A DNA stretch of 64,000 bases from Stenotrophomonas sp. BIGb0135 (GCF_024810105.1 NZ_JANUDX010000001.1:186001-250000), one strand, 5' to 3'. Shown: positions 32,854 through 41,972, numbered from the stretch's first letter. Notes: generated by a model not told the origin, from the sequence alone. Numbers and translations are program-made.

Positions 32854-34722
32854 ATGAATGCCGATACAAACAGGGACGGCGCAGCGAGCATCGCGCGCCA
32901 TCGTAGTGCCGCCGAGGTGGCCTTCAACCCGGACTACGGTTCGGCCAACAGCGAGTACCGCGCCGGCGTGGGGGCCCACGCGATCAGCTGGAATCCCGGC
33001 GATGGGGCAGTCAAGGGCGCCACCGAGCGCGACGTCGCCAAGCTCGGCGCGACGGCGCAGACCCAGGGCCAGGCGGTCACCTTCACCCACGCCAGTGCCG
33101 ATGGCCTGGTGAACTACCAGGTGCAGATGGAACAGATGGCCGGGGTGCGCGCCGAGCACGGCGGCAGCGGCAGCCGTGGTGCCGCTGCCGAAGTGTCCAG
33201 CACTGCCGGCACGCGCGGTCGCTATCTGGTCAGCCTGCCCGCCGGGCAGGATGCGACCGACGCGGCGCGGGTGTCTCCGTTCGATCCCACCTCGATTCCG
33301 GTCGGTGGCCGGGTCACGCTGGATGGGCAGGCGTTCCAGGGCACTGCGCTGGATGCCAGCTTCCGCCACATCGCCACCCAGACCCAGCTCACCGAGGCCG
33401 CCGGGGCCAGCTACCGCGTGGACCGCGTGGATGCGCAGCATGTGCGCGTGAGCATGGGGCCCAACCAGGCGGTATCGGCGTTCAACGGGCTCGGTGTGTC
33501 GGCCGGTGGCGTCAGCGCGATGCTCGGCCGCCAGGACGCGCTCGGCCAGTCCACGGTGAAGACCGCGACCTTCGACCTCGGCCAGGCCGATGGCCAGGCC
33601 GCCTACGCGCATTTCGTGGCGACCGGCGAAATCGCCGCGCAGACGCCCGGCGTCGAAGCGGCCGCGACGGTGGAACGGCTCGGGATGAGTTCGCAGACGC
33701 GTCTCAAGGTAGGCATCGGTGAGCACCTGGGCGCGGACCTGGGCGGCGCACGCAATGCCGGTGAGGTAGTGCGCACGCGCTTCGACGACGGCAGCCATGT
33801 CGATGCGCGTCGCGTGGAATACAGTGGCAACGTGCCGATGACCCGGCTGAGCGTGCACGCCGCCGATGGCACCGAGAATGTCCAGGCACGGCGCTATGAG
33901 TTCCAGCTCGACCTGCGCAACCAGCCGCACGCCGAGCAGATCGCCGGCATGCTCAACACCGCGCTCACCGGCGACACCCGCCGCGAGGGACCGGTGCAGG
34001 CCGGCGACACCCTCACCCTGCGCTTCAGCGAGCCGCAGATGCGCGCGTTGATGGCGCAGACCCAGGCGCTGGTGAAGGACAACCCCGGTGCCGACCCGCG
34101 TTGGCACGTGTTGGCCGATGACGGGCAAGGCAGGCCGCAGCAGGATGTGGATGCGTTCGCCACCACGATGGCGCGCATGCAGGGCCAGTCCGCGCATGGC
34201 ATGGCCGAGCGCCTGTTCAAGCTCTCCAACGCCGCCGACGGCGATCCGCGCGGCGGCTTCGTCCCGATTGACGCCAGCGTGGACAGCCCGCGGCTGCGCA
34301 ACCTGCCGGCGCCGACGCCCCTGCTGCCGCAGGACCCGCGCCATGCCGACAGCCCCGACCACGGGTTGATGCGGCAGGGCCAGTCGGCGGTCGGTGCGCT
34401 GGACCAGGGCATGGGTCGCCAGTCCGATGCGATGAGCGAGCGCCTGTACATGGGCCTGCTGGTGGCGGCGCGGCGCGAGGGCCTGGAGCGGATCGACCAG
34501 GCCGTGCTCAGCGAGAACGGCCAGTACGCGTTCGCCGTCCAGGGCGACCCGCACGGCGCGGACCGCCGGCTGGCGCGGGCCGAGACCACCGAGGCGGTGG
34601 CGACGCCGGTGGGCGAGCACGTGCGTGCGTTGCAGACCGTGGCCGAGGCGCGGGCGCCGGCGCCGGAGACCGCGCGCGCGGCCGAGCAGGTGCAGGCCAG
34701 TGAGATCGCCCGCCAGGCATGA
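32854..34722 (+). CDS. Candidate type IV secretion antibacterial effector with XVIPCD tail
   Basis: A 622-residue protein with no signal peptide. The start is ATG 32854, set by AAGGAGG (32840-32846). The last about 135 residues match the XVIPCD, the C-terminal secretion signal of Xanthomonadales T4SS effectors: LLPQDPRHADSPDHGLMRQG, ALDQGMGRQSDAMSERLYM, LERIDQAVLSENGQYAFAVQ and GDPHGADRRLARAET. The N-terminal about 480 residues are an unrecognised toxin part, rich in Ala, Gly and Thr with beta-like segments and no cysteine cluster or lysozyme/lipase motif. By family, it would be injected into rival bacteria. The next gene codes a periplasmic protein, the expected immunity partner. Confidence 0.82.
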   Translation: MNADTNRDGAASIARHRSAAEVAFNPDYGSANSEYRAGVGAHAISWNPGDGAVKGATERDVAKLGATAQTQGQAVTFTHASADGLVNYQVQMEQMAGVRAEHGGSGSRGAAAEVSSTAGTRGRYLVSLPAGQDATDAARVSPFDPTSIPVGGRVTLDGQAFQGTALDASFRHIATQTQLTEAAGASYRVDRVDAQHVRVSMGPNQAVSAFNGLGVSAGGVSAMLGRQDALGQSTVKTATFDLGQADGQAAYAHFVATGEIAAQTPGVEAAATVERLGMSSQTRLKVGIGEHLGADLGGARNAGEVVRTRFDDGSHVDARRVEYSGNVPMTRLSVHAADGTENVQARRYEFQLDLRNQPHAEQIAGMLNTALTGDTRREGPVQAGDTLTLRFSEPQMRALMAQTQALVKDNPGADPRWHVLADDGQGRPQQDVDAFATTMARMQGQSAHGMAERLFKLSNAADGDPRGGFVPIDASVDSPRLRNLPAPTPLLPQDPRHADSPDHGLMRQGQSAVGALDQGMGRQSDAMSERLYMGLLVAARREGLERIDQAVLSENGQYAFAVQGDPHGADRRLARAETTEAVATPVGEHVRALQTVAEARAPAPETARAAEQVQASEIARQA

Positions 34723-34771
34723 CGCATGGCGCGCGTAACGTGCGCCTCCCCCCTATCCACGAGTCTGCTGC

Positions 34772-35908
34772 ATGCCGTTTTCCCTGCTTGCGCTGGCCGC
34801 CGTCCTGGCCAGCGCCGAGGCCGCGCCTGTCGATCTTCTGCAGCCGGGCCTGTACCGGCTGGACCCGGAGGCGTACCTGTCGGCACCGCCGGCCATCGCG
34901 CCGCCTGGCCAGGCGTACCGGCAACGCGTGGAGCACGCGCTGCCGGTGGCGGCCAAGGTCCGCTATGCCTACGTCTCGCGTGACCGCCAGGCCGGGCTCA
35001 ACAAGCTGGTGTTCGTCACCGATGCGGACGATCGCGACGACGGCAACCCCGTGCATCGGCTGTGCCAGGCCTATGCGTTTCCGGGCTGGAACGCCCGGTC
35101 CGACGCGCAGCCGTTCTGTCGCACCCACATCGGCACCGACGGCAGCGAGGCGGTGATCGAGTGGACCGCAACCCGGTTCACGGTGCGCTGGGACGACCAG
35201 AAGCGCGCCACCGGGACCGAGCAGGTTCCGGCGGTGCGCACGCCTACGCCGGAGGAGGCCGGCATCTGCGCCATCGCCGATGTCTGCGCGCCGGAGGCGT
35301 ATGGGCGCAGCATCCAGCACTACGAGGTGACCCACTACCGCGACGGCTTTGCCCTGGCGCAGGCGCGCGACTACCAGGACGTGCTGTACCTGCCCAACGC
35401 GATTGCGCTGCACGCGCATGCCGGCCAGGAAGGCGGCGGCACCCCGTTGGCGGCCGGCAGTTTCGTGGCGGTGCTCGCGCGCACGCCGTCGTGGTATCGG
35501 GTAGAGCAGGTGGCGGCCGATGGCGGCAGCAGGACCGGCTGGATCGATCGCGATGCACTGTCGCGGCCGCTGTGGGTGGAACAGGCCGCCAGCGCACCCG
35601 GGTTCCGGTTTCGTCTGGGGTTCGAGCGTGACACGCAGGACGAGGCGCGACGAGTGCTGACGGCGATCGAGGTGCTCGACGCCCGCACCGGTGAGCGCGT
35701 GCAGGTCCTGAGGGATTTCGATACCGAGCCGGTCCTGGCGGGCGAATCCGACCTGCTGCAGGTGGTGGACGCCGACGCCGACGGCCACCCCGATCTCCTC
35801 CTGCCGGCCTGGTCGGGCGGCGCCGGGGGCGAGGGCACGTTCAATGTCTTCGTGTTCGATCCGGCCACGCACCGGTTCGTGTTCGATCCGGCGCGCTCCG
35901 ATCCCTGA
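34772..35908 (+). CDS. Exported protein, likely immunity protein of the XVIPCD effector
   Basis: A 378-residue protein whose first 18 residues (MPFSLLALAAVLASAEAA) form a signal peptide, although with no basic residue before the core. A middle part with six cysteines (HRLCQAYAF, PFCRTHIG, AGICAIADVCAP) is followed by an SH3b-like segment (AGSFVAVLARTPSWYRVEQV) and a DADADGHPDLLL loop of FG-GAP/calcium-loop type. Immunity proteins for T4SS toxins that act in the periplasm are exported and coded directly downstream of the toxin, as here (49-bp gap). The assignment as immunity is by position. Confidence 0.65.
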   Translation: MPFSLLALAAVLASAEAAPVDLLQPGLYRLDPEAYLSAPPAIAPPGQAYRQRVEHALPVAAKVRYAYVSRDRQAGLNKLVFVTDADDRDDGNPVHRLCQAYAFPGWNARSDAQPFCRTHIGTDGSEAVIEWTATRFTVRWDDQKRATGTEQVPAVRTPTPEEAGICAIADVCAPEAYGRSIQHYEVTHYRDGFALAQARDYQDVLYLPNAIALHAHAGQEGGGTPLAAGSFVAVLARTPSWYRVEQVAADGGSRTGWIDRDALSRPLWVEQAASAPGFRFRLGFERDTQDEARRVLTAIEVLDARTGERVQVLRDFDTEPVLAGESDLLQVVDADADGHPDLLLPAWSGGAGGEGTFNVFVFDPATHRFVFDPARSDP

Positions 35909-35926
35909 GCGCGGGTCGCCCCGCGC
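35909..35926. terminator. GC hairpin between convergent genes
   Basis: GCGCGGG, loop TCGC, CCCGCGC, just past the immunity candidate and 12 bp before the 3' end of the SDR gene. No T-run follows. Confidence 0.35.
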
Positions 35927-35938
35927 CCTGCCGCGCGC

Positions 35939-37525
35939 TTACCAGTCGGTCGGCGCGTAGTCCTTCAGGAACTGGCCCCAGACGTGCTCGCCGGTGTTGA
36001 AGCCATGGATGATCGGGTCGACGATGCGCGCGGCGCCGTCGACGATATCCAGCGGCGGGTGGAAGCGCTCTTCCTGCACTTTCTTGGCGGCGATCTCCGC
36101 CGGATCCTCGTCGGTCACCCAGCCGGTGTCCACGCTGTTCATGTGGATGCCGTCGTTCTGGTAATCGGCCGCCGAGGTGCGCGTCATCATGTTCAACGCG
36201 GCCTTGGCCATGTTGGTATGCGGGTGGCGGGTGGTCTTGAAGTTGCGGTAGAACTGGCCCTCCATCGCCGACACGTTGACGATGTGCTTGTCGCGCTCGG
36301 GCGTGGCCAGCATCAGCGGCTTCAGGCGCGCGTTGATGATGAACGGCGCGATCGCATTGACCAGCTGGGTTTCCAGCAATTCCACCGACGGTACTTCGGC
36401 CATCAACAGGCGCCAGGAATTGCGGCCGCGCAGGTCCACCTGCTGCAGGTCCTGGTCCAGACGGCCCTCGGGGAACAGATGCTGCTGGCCCACCAGCTCG
36501 TCTTCCAGCAGCGCCACCTGCGACAACTCGGCCGCGCGGGTCAGGCCATCGGCCCCGTTGAGGCCGCGCTCCTGCACCGCCGGCAGCGCGATCGCCGAGG
36601 CGTCGCTCAGCAGTTCCGGGCTGCGCAGGCCTTCGTACTGGCCGACCAGCTTGCGCACCGTTTCCGGCAGCTCGTGCAGCGCGGCGGTCTCACCGGCCAT
36701 CATGTGCGCGTAGAACTGCGGCGGGCGGCGCACGGTCTGGCAGGCGTTGTTGATGATGAAGTCCAACCGCGTACGGGTGGCCAGCAACTCGTTGCAGAAC
36801 GCTTCCACGCTGGGCGTATGGCGCAGGTCCAGGCCGTACACCTGCAGGCGGTGGCCCCACTCGGCGAAGTCCGGCTCTTCGGCATAGCGGGCCGCCGAGT
36901 CGCGCGGGAAGCGCGTGGTCACGATGAGTTCGGCACCGGCACGCAGCAGCTTCAGGCCGGCCTGGTAACCGATCTTGACCCGGCCGCCGGTCAACAGCGC
37001 GACGCGACCGCGCAGGTCGGCGGTCTCGGTGCGCTTGGTGAAGTTCAACGCGGCGCAGGTCGGGCACATCTGGTCGTAGAAATGGTGCAGCTGGGTGAAC
37101 TTCTGCTTGCACACGTAGCAGTGGCGCAGTTCCGGCGAATGCACCGGCTCGGGTGCTGCCGCGACGCCTTCGCCATTGTGCGCGTCATGCAGGCCGGCGG
37201 CGTGCGGCGGGAAATAGTTCGGCGTGCTGAACACCGGCTTGCGGCGCAGCGTGCGGATGCCGGTCTGCTCGAGCAGGGCCTCGGCCTTGCGCACCTTTTC
37301 CTGGTGGCGCTGCTTGGCCTGCTGCTTGAGCATCTGCCGGCGCGCCTTCGGCTCGGGGTGATAGACCTTGGCCACCACCTGGTGCAGGCGCGCGCGATCG
37401 GCGTCGGGCAGGGTGTCGAGCACGCTGCGGTCGGCCTCGATCGCCTCCAGCAGGTCCAGCGCGACGCGCAGGCGGTCGGTCAGGGGCAGATCGTCGGCGG
37501 CGAGGGGAGGGGCGATGGCGTTCAA
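35939..37525 (-). CDS. SDR-family protein with zinc ribbon and altered catalytic site
   Basis: A 528-residue protein with three parts. Residues about 1-125 are a helical, basic region. A zinc ribbon follows (CYVCKQK at about 131, CPTC 20 residues on). From about 168 a Rossmann fold of the short-chain dehydrogenase family begins: TGGRVKIGYQAGLKLLRAGA in place of TGxxxGIG, INNAC for NNAG, and NVSAMEG with the catalytic Ser. The expected YxxxK reads TNMAK, so the Tyr is absent, but the Lys is kept. This looks like a conserved family rather than damage. The start is probably TTG 37525 (no ATG fits). Confidence 0.7.
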   Translation of the reverse strand: MNAIAPPLAADDLPLTDRLRVALDLLEAIEADRSVLDTLPDADRARLHQVVAKVYHPEPKARRQMLKQQAKQRHQEKVRKAEALLEQTGIRTLRRKPVFSTPNYFPPHAAGLHDAHNGEGVAAAPEPVHSPELRHCYVCKQKFTQLHHFYDQMCPTCAALNFTKRTETADLRGRVALLTGGRVKIGYQAGLKLLRAGAELIVTTRFPRDSAARYAEEPDFAEWGHRLQVYGLDLRHTPSVEAFCNELLATRTRLDFIINNACQTVRRPPQFYAHMMAGETAALHELPETVRKLVGQYEGLRSPELLSDASAIALPAVQERGLNGADGLTRAAELSQVALLEDELVGQQHLFPEGRLDQDLQQVDLRGRNSWRLLMAEVPSVELLETQLVNAIAPFIINARLKPLMLATPERDKHIVNVSAMEGQFYRNFKTTRHPHTNMAKAALNMMTRTSAADYQNDGIHMNSVDTGWVTDEDPAEIAAKKVQEERFHPPLDIVDGAARIVDPIIHGFNTGEHVWGQFLKDYAPTDW

Positions 37526-37802
37526 TTCAGATCCGGGAGCAGCGGTAGGGAGACAGCGACGGACGGCAGAGCGATGAACGCCTCGATGCGGGCCCACGCT
37601 GTAACTGACCGGGGCATCCGGTCGCCGGCCATTGTCCCCGATCCGGGGGTGTTGGCGCCAATCGGGTCGGCGGCCGCGTTGTTCAGCTTGCCAGCGGCGT
37701 CCCGCAGACGTGGGGCGGCCGGTGCTACCGGGCGCATGTGCCTGGCAGCGACGGACAGCGGCGCAGTGGCCGGCGCTTGCCGGCCACTGCGCGATGGCTG
37801 CG

Positions 37803-39296
37803 TTACCCGCGTTTTTTCCAGCTCGCCTCGTCCTCCGCGGCCGCCTCGGTTGCGCGACGCACCGCCTCCTCGGCGGCGGCATCGGCGCGCCGGAGGGCCT
37901 CGTTGGCAGCATCAATGGCCTGTTGCGACGCGGCCATCGCCTCACGGATGGCCTGCTCGCTGGCGACCATGGCCGCGTCGGCCAGCGCCTGGGCGATCTG
38001 CAGCGGCGACGTTCGCGGGGTGCGGGCATCCTCTGGCGTCGCCGGGCCTGGCGACGGCACCGGCGGGGGGATGTCCCCGTCCCCGGAGGATGCCAGTGTC
38101 CCGCCGGTGCGCGCGCCCGGCATGTGCAGCAGCGCGGCCCGCGCGCTCGCCAGGGTCTGCTCGGCCTGCGCCCGCGCCGCAGCGAGGTCCTGCGGCGCGG
38201 CAGGCTCGGCATCCCCCTGGTCACTGTGCGGGGCATCGGGCGTAGCCTCGGCGGCACGATCACGATCACGATCACCGGACACAAGCGTGTACTCGGCCAG
38301 GGTAATGGCGTCGTCCTCCACCTGCAGCACGATATGCACGCCTGGAGCCTCGATGGGGAAGCGCACGCTGGTGCCGTCCTGTCCCAACTGCCCGTGCTGG
38401 AGCGGGTAGGTGCGCAGGACGGCATGGACATCGCGCAGCAGTTGGCGCGAGGCGGCGTGGATCGTGGGCTCTTCCAGGGCCAGGCCGCGCAGGATGGGCG
38501 CGACCTGCTGCACCGCCAGCGAGATGCGTGCAAAGCCTATCCGCTGGCCCGCTGCCAGGGTCATGTCGATGATCTGCCGCGCTTCCTGCAGGGAGGGCAG
38601 ATGCTGCACCTGTGGCGCATCGAGCGTATCGAACCACAGGGGGCGCAGTGCGTTAAGGGAACGCGTGGCGTTGGCCAGCCGCTGCCCGGCACTCCCATCG
38701 GGATGCTCGACATGGAGGTAGAACCGATAGTAGTCGCAGAACTCGAGCGGATGGCGCGCATGTTGCAACGCGAAGCCGGCCGCTTCAGCATGCGGGCCGC
38801 TGCCGTCGGCCGCCGCGCCGTATTCGGCGGCCAGGTGCCACAGCGCCACGCTGCCGCGGAGGTCCAGCTGCTGCAGCAGTGGCGCGTCACCGGCACCGAT
38901 GGCGGACAGGAACGATTGCGACGACTTCAGCATCGCGTTGGTGAGCAGCGCATGCCGCGACAGCACGGACGCCACCTGCCCGGCAAGCGCGCTGCCGTTC
39001 TCGCCTTGCTCCAGCCGGTATAGCGCATCGAGGTCGTTCGCTCCCAGGCTGAGCAGCTTGCTCGGGCTTACCTGCAGTCCGACCCGTGGCAACCAGGCCA
39101 GGCCCGAGCCATGCAACCCTTTCTGGAGGCCATCCAGCAGCCGGGGCTCATCGGCGAAGTAATAGCGATGATCCTGGTTGCCAATGGCCCACTGCAGCCA
39201 CGCGTCCGCGTCGTCGATCAGGTGCACGACCCGCCGGCAGCGCTCACTGAGCAGGCGAGGGTGGGAAATGGAACGATCAGCAACAAAGAGTGTCAT
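37803..39296 (-). CDS. Unrecognised 497-residue protein with Ala-rich coiled-coil tail
   Basis: No family is recognised. There is no signal peptide or membrane segment. The N-terminal 330 residues look globular (FVADRSISHPRLL, then HLIDDADAWLQWAIGNQDHR), a Pro/Ser/Gly-rich linker spans about 400-430, and the last 65 residues form a long Ala/Glu/Arg heptad helix (ASEQAIREAMAASQQAIDAA, ending SWKKRG). AAGGAGA precedes ATG 39296. It is divergent from a small operon ending in a ComJ-like protein. A structural or toxin-like role is possible but unproved. Confidence 0.65.
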   Translation of the reverse strand: MTLFVADRSISHPRLLSERCRRVVHLIDDADAWLQWAIGNQDHRYYFADEPRLLDGLQKGLHGSGLAWLPRVGLQVSPSKLLSLGANDLDALYRLEQGENGSALAGQVASVLSRHALLTNAMLKSSQSFLSAIGAGDAPLLQQLDLRGSVALWHLAAEYGAAADGSGPHAEAAGFALQHARHPLEFCDYYRFYLHVEHPDGSAGQRLANATRSLNALRPLWFDTLDAPQVQHLPSLQEARQIIDMTLAAGQRIGFARISLAVQQVAPILRGLALEEPTIHAASRQLLRDVHAVLRTYPLQHGQLGQDGTSVRFPIEAPGVHIVLQVEDDAITLAEYTLVSGDRDRDRAAEATPDAPHSDQGDAEPAAPQDLAAARAQAEQTLASARAALLHMPGARTGGTLASSGDGDIPPPVPSPGPATPEDARTPRTSPLQIAQALADAAMVASEQAIREAMAASQQAIDAANEALRRADAAAEEAVRRATEAAAEDEASWKKRG

Positions 39297-39467
39297 CTAC
39301 GCGTCTCCTTGGCGGCCATGACGGGCCGGACGTCCTTCGGGATGGAATGCGGCGGTTTACCAACACGCGCGGTGGCGAGGACCGGGCGGGGCGGTCCAAG
39401 GATAAACACGGATGGGGGCGTGCTGGTTACGTCTATCCTTGGAATGCGCGTCCCGCTCACCGCGTGC

Positions 39468-39496
39468 TTGTTGGCCCGGGCGCGCTACCTTAGGAT
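39468..39496 (+). promoter_or_regulatory. Putative promoter of the ComJ-like operon
   Basis: TTGTTG (39468-39473), 17 bp, TAGGAT (39491-39496), about 90 bp before the first ORF of the operon. The rest of 39297-39584 shows nothing else recognisable. Confidence 0.4.
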
Positions 39497-39584
39497 CGGT
39501 GAGAGATCCGCGTTGGGCGTGTGCGATGACAGAGGTAGACCCGCGCCACTACCGCTGGATGGGGGCGTGTTGAACGGGAGGGAT

Positions 39585-39746
39585 ATGAAGCAGGTGAGTG
39601 ACAGGGGCGGTGGCCAGCTCAAGATCGCCATGGGTGTGGCAGTGTTGGCAACGGCGGTGGCGGATGGCCGGTGTTGCTCGAACCAGCGTCCAGCGGTTTC
39701 GCGCGCCCATGCGGCCCCGACCGGGCATTGCGTGGACGTGTGTTGA
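39585..39746 (+). CDS. Small 53-residue ORF, first of the ComJ-like operon
   Basis: GGGAGG precedes ATG 39585; the product MKQVSDRGGGQLKIAMGVAV continues with a short hydrophobic stretch (IAMGVAVLATAVA) and four Cys in the second half. It might be a small exported or membrane peptide. Its stop overlaps the next start (TTGA at 39743), which supports it as a translated ORF. Confidence 0.45.
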   Translation: MKQVSDRGGGQLKIAMGVAVLATAVADGRCCSNQRPAVSRAHAAPTGHCVDVC

Positions 39747-40060
39747 ACCTGCGGCTCGCGGAACGCTGGAAGCGTATGGGTAACCGTGGTCCCGACGTGG
39801 GGGTGATGCTGCTTTTTGCACTGCTGGCCGGGCTCTTCCTCTGGGGCGCCCATGCCATGGCTTATCCGGAGCACGGCTGTGTTCGGATGGGCAAGGGCAA
39901 CAGCGGCCCGCTGCAGTGCAGCCCGCGGCAACTGCTCGATAACGCGCGCTGGCTGCTGTTGCTCGGGGTGCTTGCCGCCCTTCCCGTCGTCTACATTGTG
40001 TGGGGCTGGATCCTGGCGATGGCGCGTCCCTTGTCGCCAGAAAAGCAATGGCCGGAATAA
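39743..40060 (+). CDS. Small inner-membrane protein
   Basis: A 105-residue protein with two predicted membrane helices (GVMLLFALLAGLFLWGAHAM and LLLLGVLAALPVVYIVWGWI) and a Cys-containing periplasmic loop between them (GCVRMGKGNSGPLQCSP). The TTG start at 39743 overlaps the previous stop; ATG 39776 is the alternative and would give 94 residues. The role is unknown. It is 13 bp before the ComJ-like gene. Confidence 0.6.
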   Translation: MNLRLAERWKRMGNRGPDVGVMLLFALLAGLFLWGAHAMAYPEHGCVRMGKGNSGPLQCSPRQLLDNARWLLLLGVLAALPVVYIVWGWILAMARPLSPEKQWPE

Positions 40061-40073
40061 CGGAGGGCGACCA

Positions 40074-40544
40074 ATGTCCATCGTCGAAATGAACATCCAC
40101 ATTTCGTACGCGCAACTGTGCGTTTTCTCAAGCAACCTCGATCATCCCTTCAACCAGTGGAGCGAACGGCACGTCAGCCAGGGATTCTCCTGGCGCGACT
40201 GCAGCGTGTCCTTCAGGACGCTGCTGGAGGAGGGGAGGTGCGTGGTGCGCGCCTATGTGGACGAGCCCATCCCCAGCCTTGGCGTGGACGTGGTACGTGC
40301 CTTCAAGGTTCCTTTCGTCACCACCGACGGCCACATAGAAATCGGCAGCGTTATCGATACGGTGCCCTTGCAGCTTGCGCCCGGCGATTATGTCCTTCAG
40401 GTGGAGCTTCTGTGGGCATCGCCTGATATCCAGCAGGCCAATGTCAGGTTGAACAAGGGAGCAGGGCAGCTCGACATACTCAGGGCGGATGGCAGCATTG
40501 AACGGGACGGCGCGTTGGACGCCGTTGCTGTTGCTGCGCTGTAG
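40074..40544 (+). CDS. ComJ/Nin-like protein (nuclease-inhibitor family)
   Basis: A 156-residue soluble protein. IHISYAQLCVFSSNLDHPFN, then HVSQGFSWRDCSVSFRTLLE, resembles the ComJ (Nin) family from Bacillus, whose founding member binds and inhibits the competence nuclease NucA. In other bacteria related folds are used as immunity proteins to nuclease toxins. GGAGG sets ATG 40074. No NucA-type nuclease or toxin was seen nearby, so it may be an orphan immunity gene, or guard against the 497-residue neighbour. The family call rests on pattern memory. Confidence 0.6.
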   Translation: MSIVEMNIHISYAQLCVFSSNLDHPFNQWSERHVSQGFSWRDCSVSFRTLLEEGRCVVRAYVDEPIPSLGVDVVRAFKVPFVTTDGHIEIGSVIDTVPLQLAPGDYVLQVELLWASPDIQQANVRLNKGAGQLDILRADGSIERDGALDAVAVAAL

Positions 40545-40588
40545 GGGGCGCAGCGGCGGCACCGCGCCATGTGCGCCCGGCAATCCGA

Positions 40589-41722
40589 TCAATCGCCGTG
40601 AGACGTCGTGCGGCCCTCCCGCGTTGGCGGGCGCTCCGTCGCTGGCAGCGGCCTGGAAACGGACGCGCGCGTGATCAGCCGGTGCGCGAGCACATGGTTG
40701 ACCGTGCCGCGTGGCGCGGACGCGGGGCGTCGGATCTCGCGCAGCAGGATGTCGATGGCGGTGTCGGCCATCTCCGCCACCGGTTGATGGATCGTGGTCA
40801 GCTCAGGCCACACCATGGTCGATGCGGAGGTGTCGTCGAACCCCACCACCGACAGATCGCCCGGTACGGCCAGGCCACGACGATGCGCGACGGACACAAC
40901 GGCCGAGGCCATGTCATCGTTGCTGGCGAAGATCGCGCTGGGCGGCGCGGACAGGGCCAGCAGCCGCTCGGCGGCTTCCAGTCCGGAGCGATAGGTGAAG
41001 TACCCCGGCTGGACGAGTGCATCGTCATGGTGGATGCCGGCGGCGGCCAGCGCATCCCGATACCCCTGCCAGCGGTGCGCGCTGGCGGTCTGGTTCGGAT
41101 CGCCCGTGATGTAGCCGATGCGGGTGTGGCCGTGGGCAATCAGATGCGACACCATTTCGTGGCTGGCCCGACGATCATCGATCCGCACGCAGGACAGCCG
41201 GTCGCTGAACTGGCTGGAGGCGATGGAGACCACGGGAATGCCTGCACCGACGAACGCGTCGACGATGTCCTCCGATTCGCATAGGGGCGGCGGCAGGATC
41301 ACGCCCGCAACGCCGCCGGCGAGTTGCCGCGCCGCCTCGCGACGCGCCGGGGTGCCCAGCTCATCCCAGCTGGCGATCACCAACTGTGCCGCCGCCCGGG
41401 TCGACCCGCGCAGCGCGCCGACCAGCAGTTCGCGCAGGTAGCTCGAGCTGGGATTGGTGTAGATCAGCGCGATGCAGGTGTGTTGCGCCGCGGCCAGGGC
41501 GCTGGCGGCCAGGTTGGGCCGGTAGTCCAGTTCGTGCACGCTGCGCATGACGCGCGCGCGGTTGCCTTCACGCACGCCGGCATGGCCGTTGATGACGCGC
41601 GATACAGTCATGGCGGAGACGCCTGCATGCGCCGCCACGTCGTCGATGGTGATGGCGCTTGCCTTTCGACGGACCGCTTTGTGACTGCTCTTCAAGGCCT
41701 GGCTTCCTTTGTTGCGCTGCAT
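40589..41722 (-). CDS. xylR: LacI-family repressor of xylan utilisation (XylR)
   Basis: A 377-residue LacI-type repressor: N-terminal helix-turn-helix ITIDDVAAHAGVSAMTVSRV, hinge NLAASALAAAQ, then a periplasmic-binding-like core (LSVVGFDDTSASTMVWPELT near the end). It lies divergent to the TonB-dependent receptor, with the operator TGGTAGCGCTACCA between them, which is the Xanthomonas xyl-box type recognised by XylR. I infer that xylose or xylo-oligomers release it. A second, similar repressor is coded at 55520. Confidence 0.88.
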   Translation of the reverse strand: MQRNKGSQALKSSHKAVRRKASAITIDDVAAHAGVSAMTVSRVINGHAGVREGNRARVMRSVHELDYRPNLAASALAAAQHTCIALIYTNPSSSYLRELLVGALRGSTRAAAQLVIASWDELGTPARREAARQLAGGVAGVILPPPLCESEDIVDAFVGAGIPVVSIASSQFSDRLSCVRIDDRRASHEMVSHLIAHGHTRIGYITGDPNQTASAHRWQGYRDALAAAGIHHDDALVQPGYFTYRSGLEAAERLLALSAPPSAIFASNDDMASAVVSVAHRRGLAVPGDLSVVGFDDTSASTMVWPELTTIHQPVAEMADTAIDILLREIRRPASAPRGTVNHVLAHRLITRASVSRPLPATERPPTREGRTTSHGD

Positions 41723-41768
41723 GATGACAAGCGCAACCCCGGATGATTAGTCTGCGCCCGTGACGTGA

Positions 41769-41782
41769 TGGTAGCGCTACCA
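41769..41782. promoter_or_regulatory. XylR operator (xyl-box) 1
   Basis: TGGTAGCGCTACCA is a perfect 14-bp palindrome in the divergent region between xylR and the receptor gene. The published Xanthomonas xyl-box is TGGTAGCGCTAACA, one base different. Confidence 0.9.
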
Positions 41783-41972
41783 CTGGGCCGGAGTAAGGCC
41801 AGCAGGTACCCCCCCTTTACCACGCGGCTGTTCTGGCAAGCCTGAAAGCGAGTTTGAGTCGCAGTTTGCGCTCGGCGCACTGCGATGTTCGGTGTGGAAG
41901 ACGGGCATCGCCCGTACGTGCCCCCAGGAGGGGCGGTACATCCATTCGATCGTTATGTCAGAGGGGAGAGTC

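Noticed and set aside
37526..38533. Longer N-terminal extension of the SDR-like gene, reading back through the 497-residue gene
   Set aside because: The extension is Arg/Pro/Ser-rich with no domain and overlaps a gene with a proper ribosome site on the same strand, in another frame.
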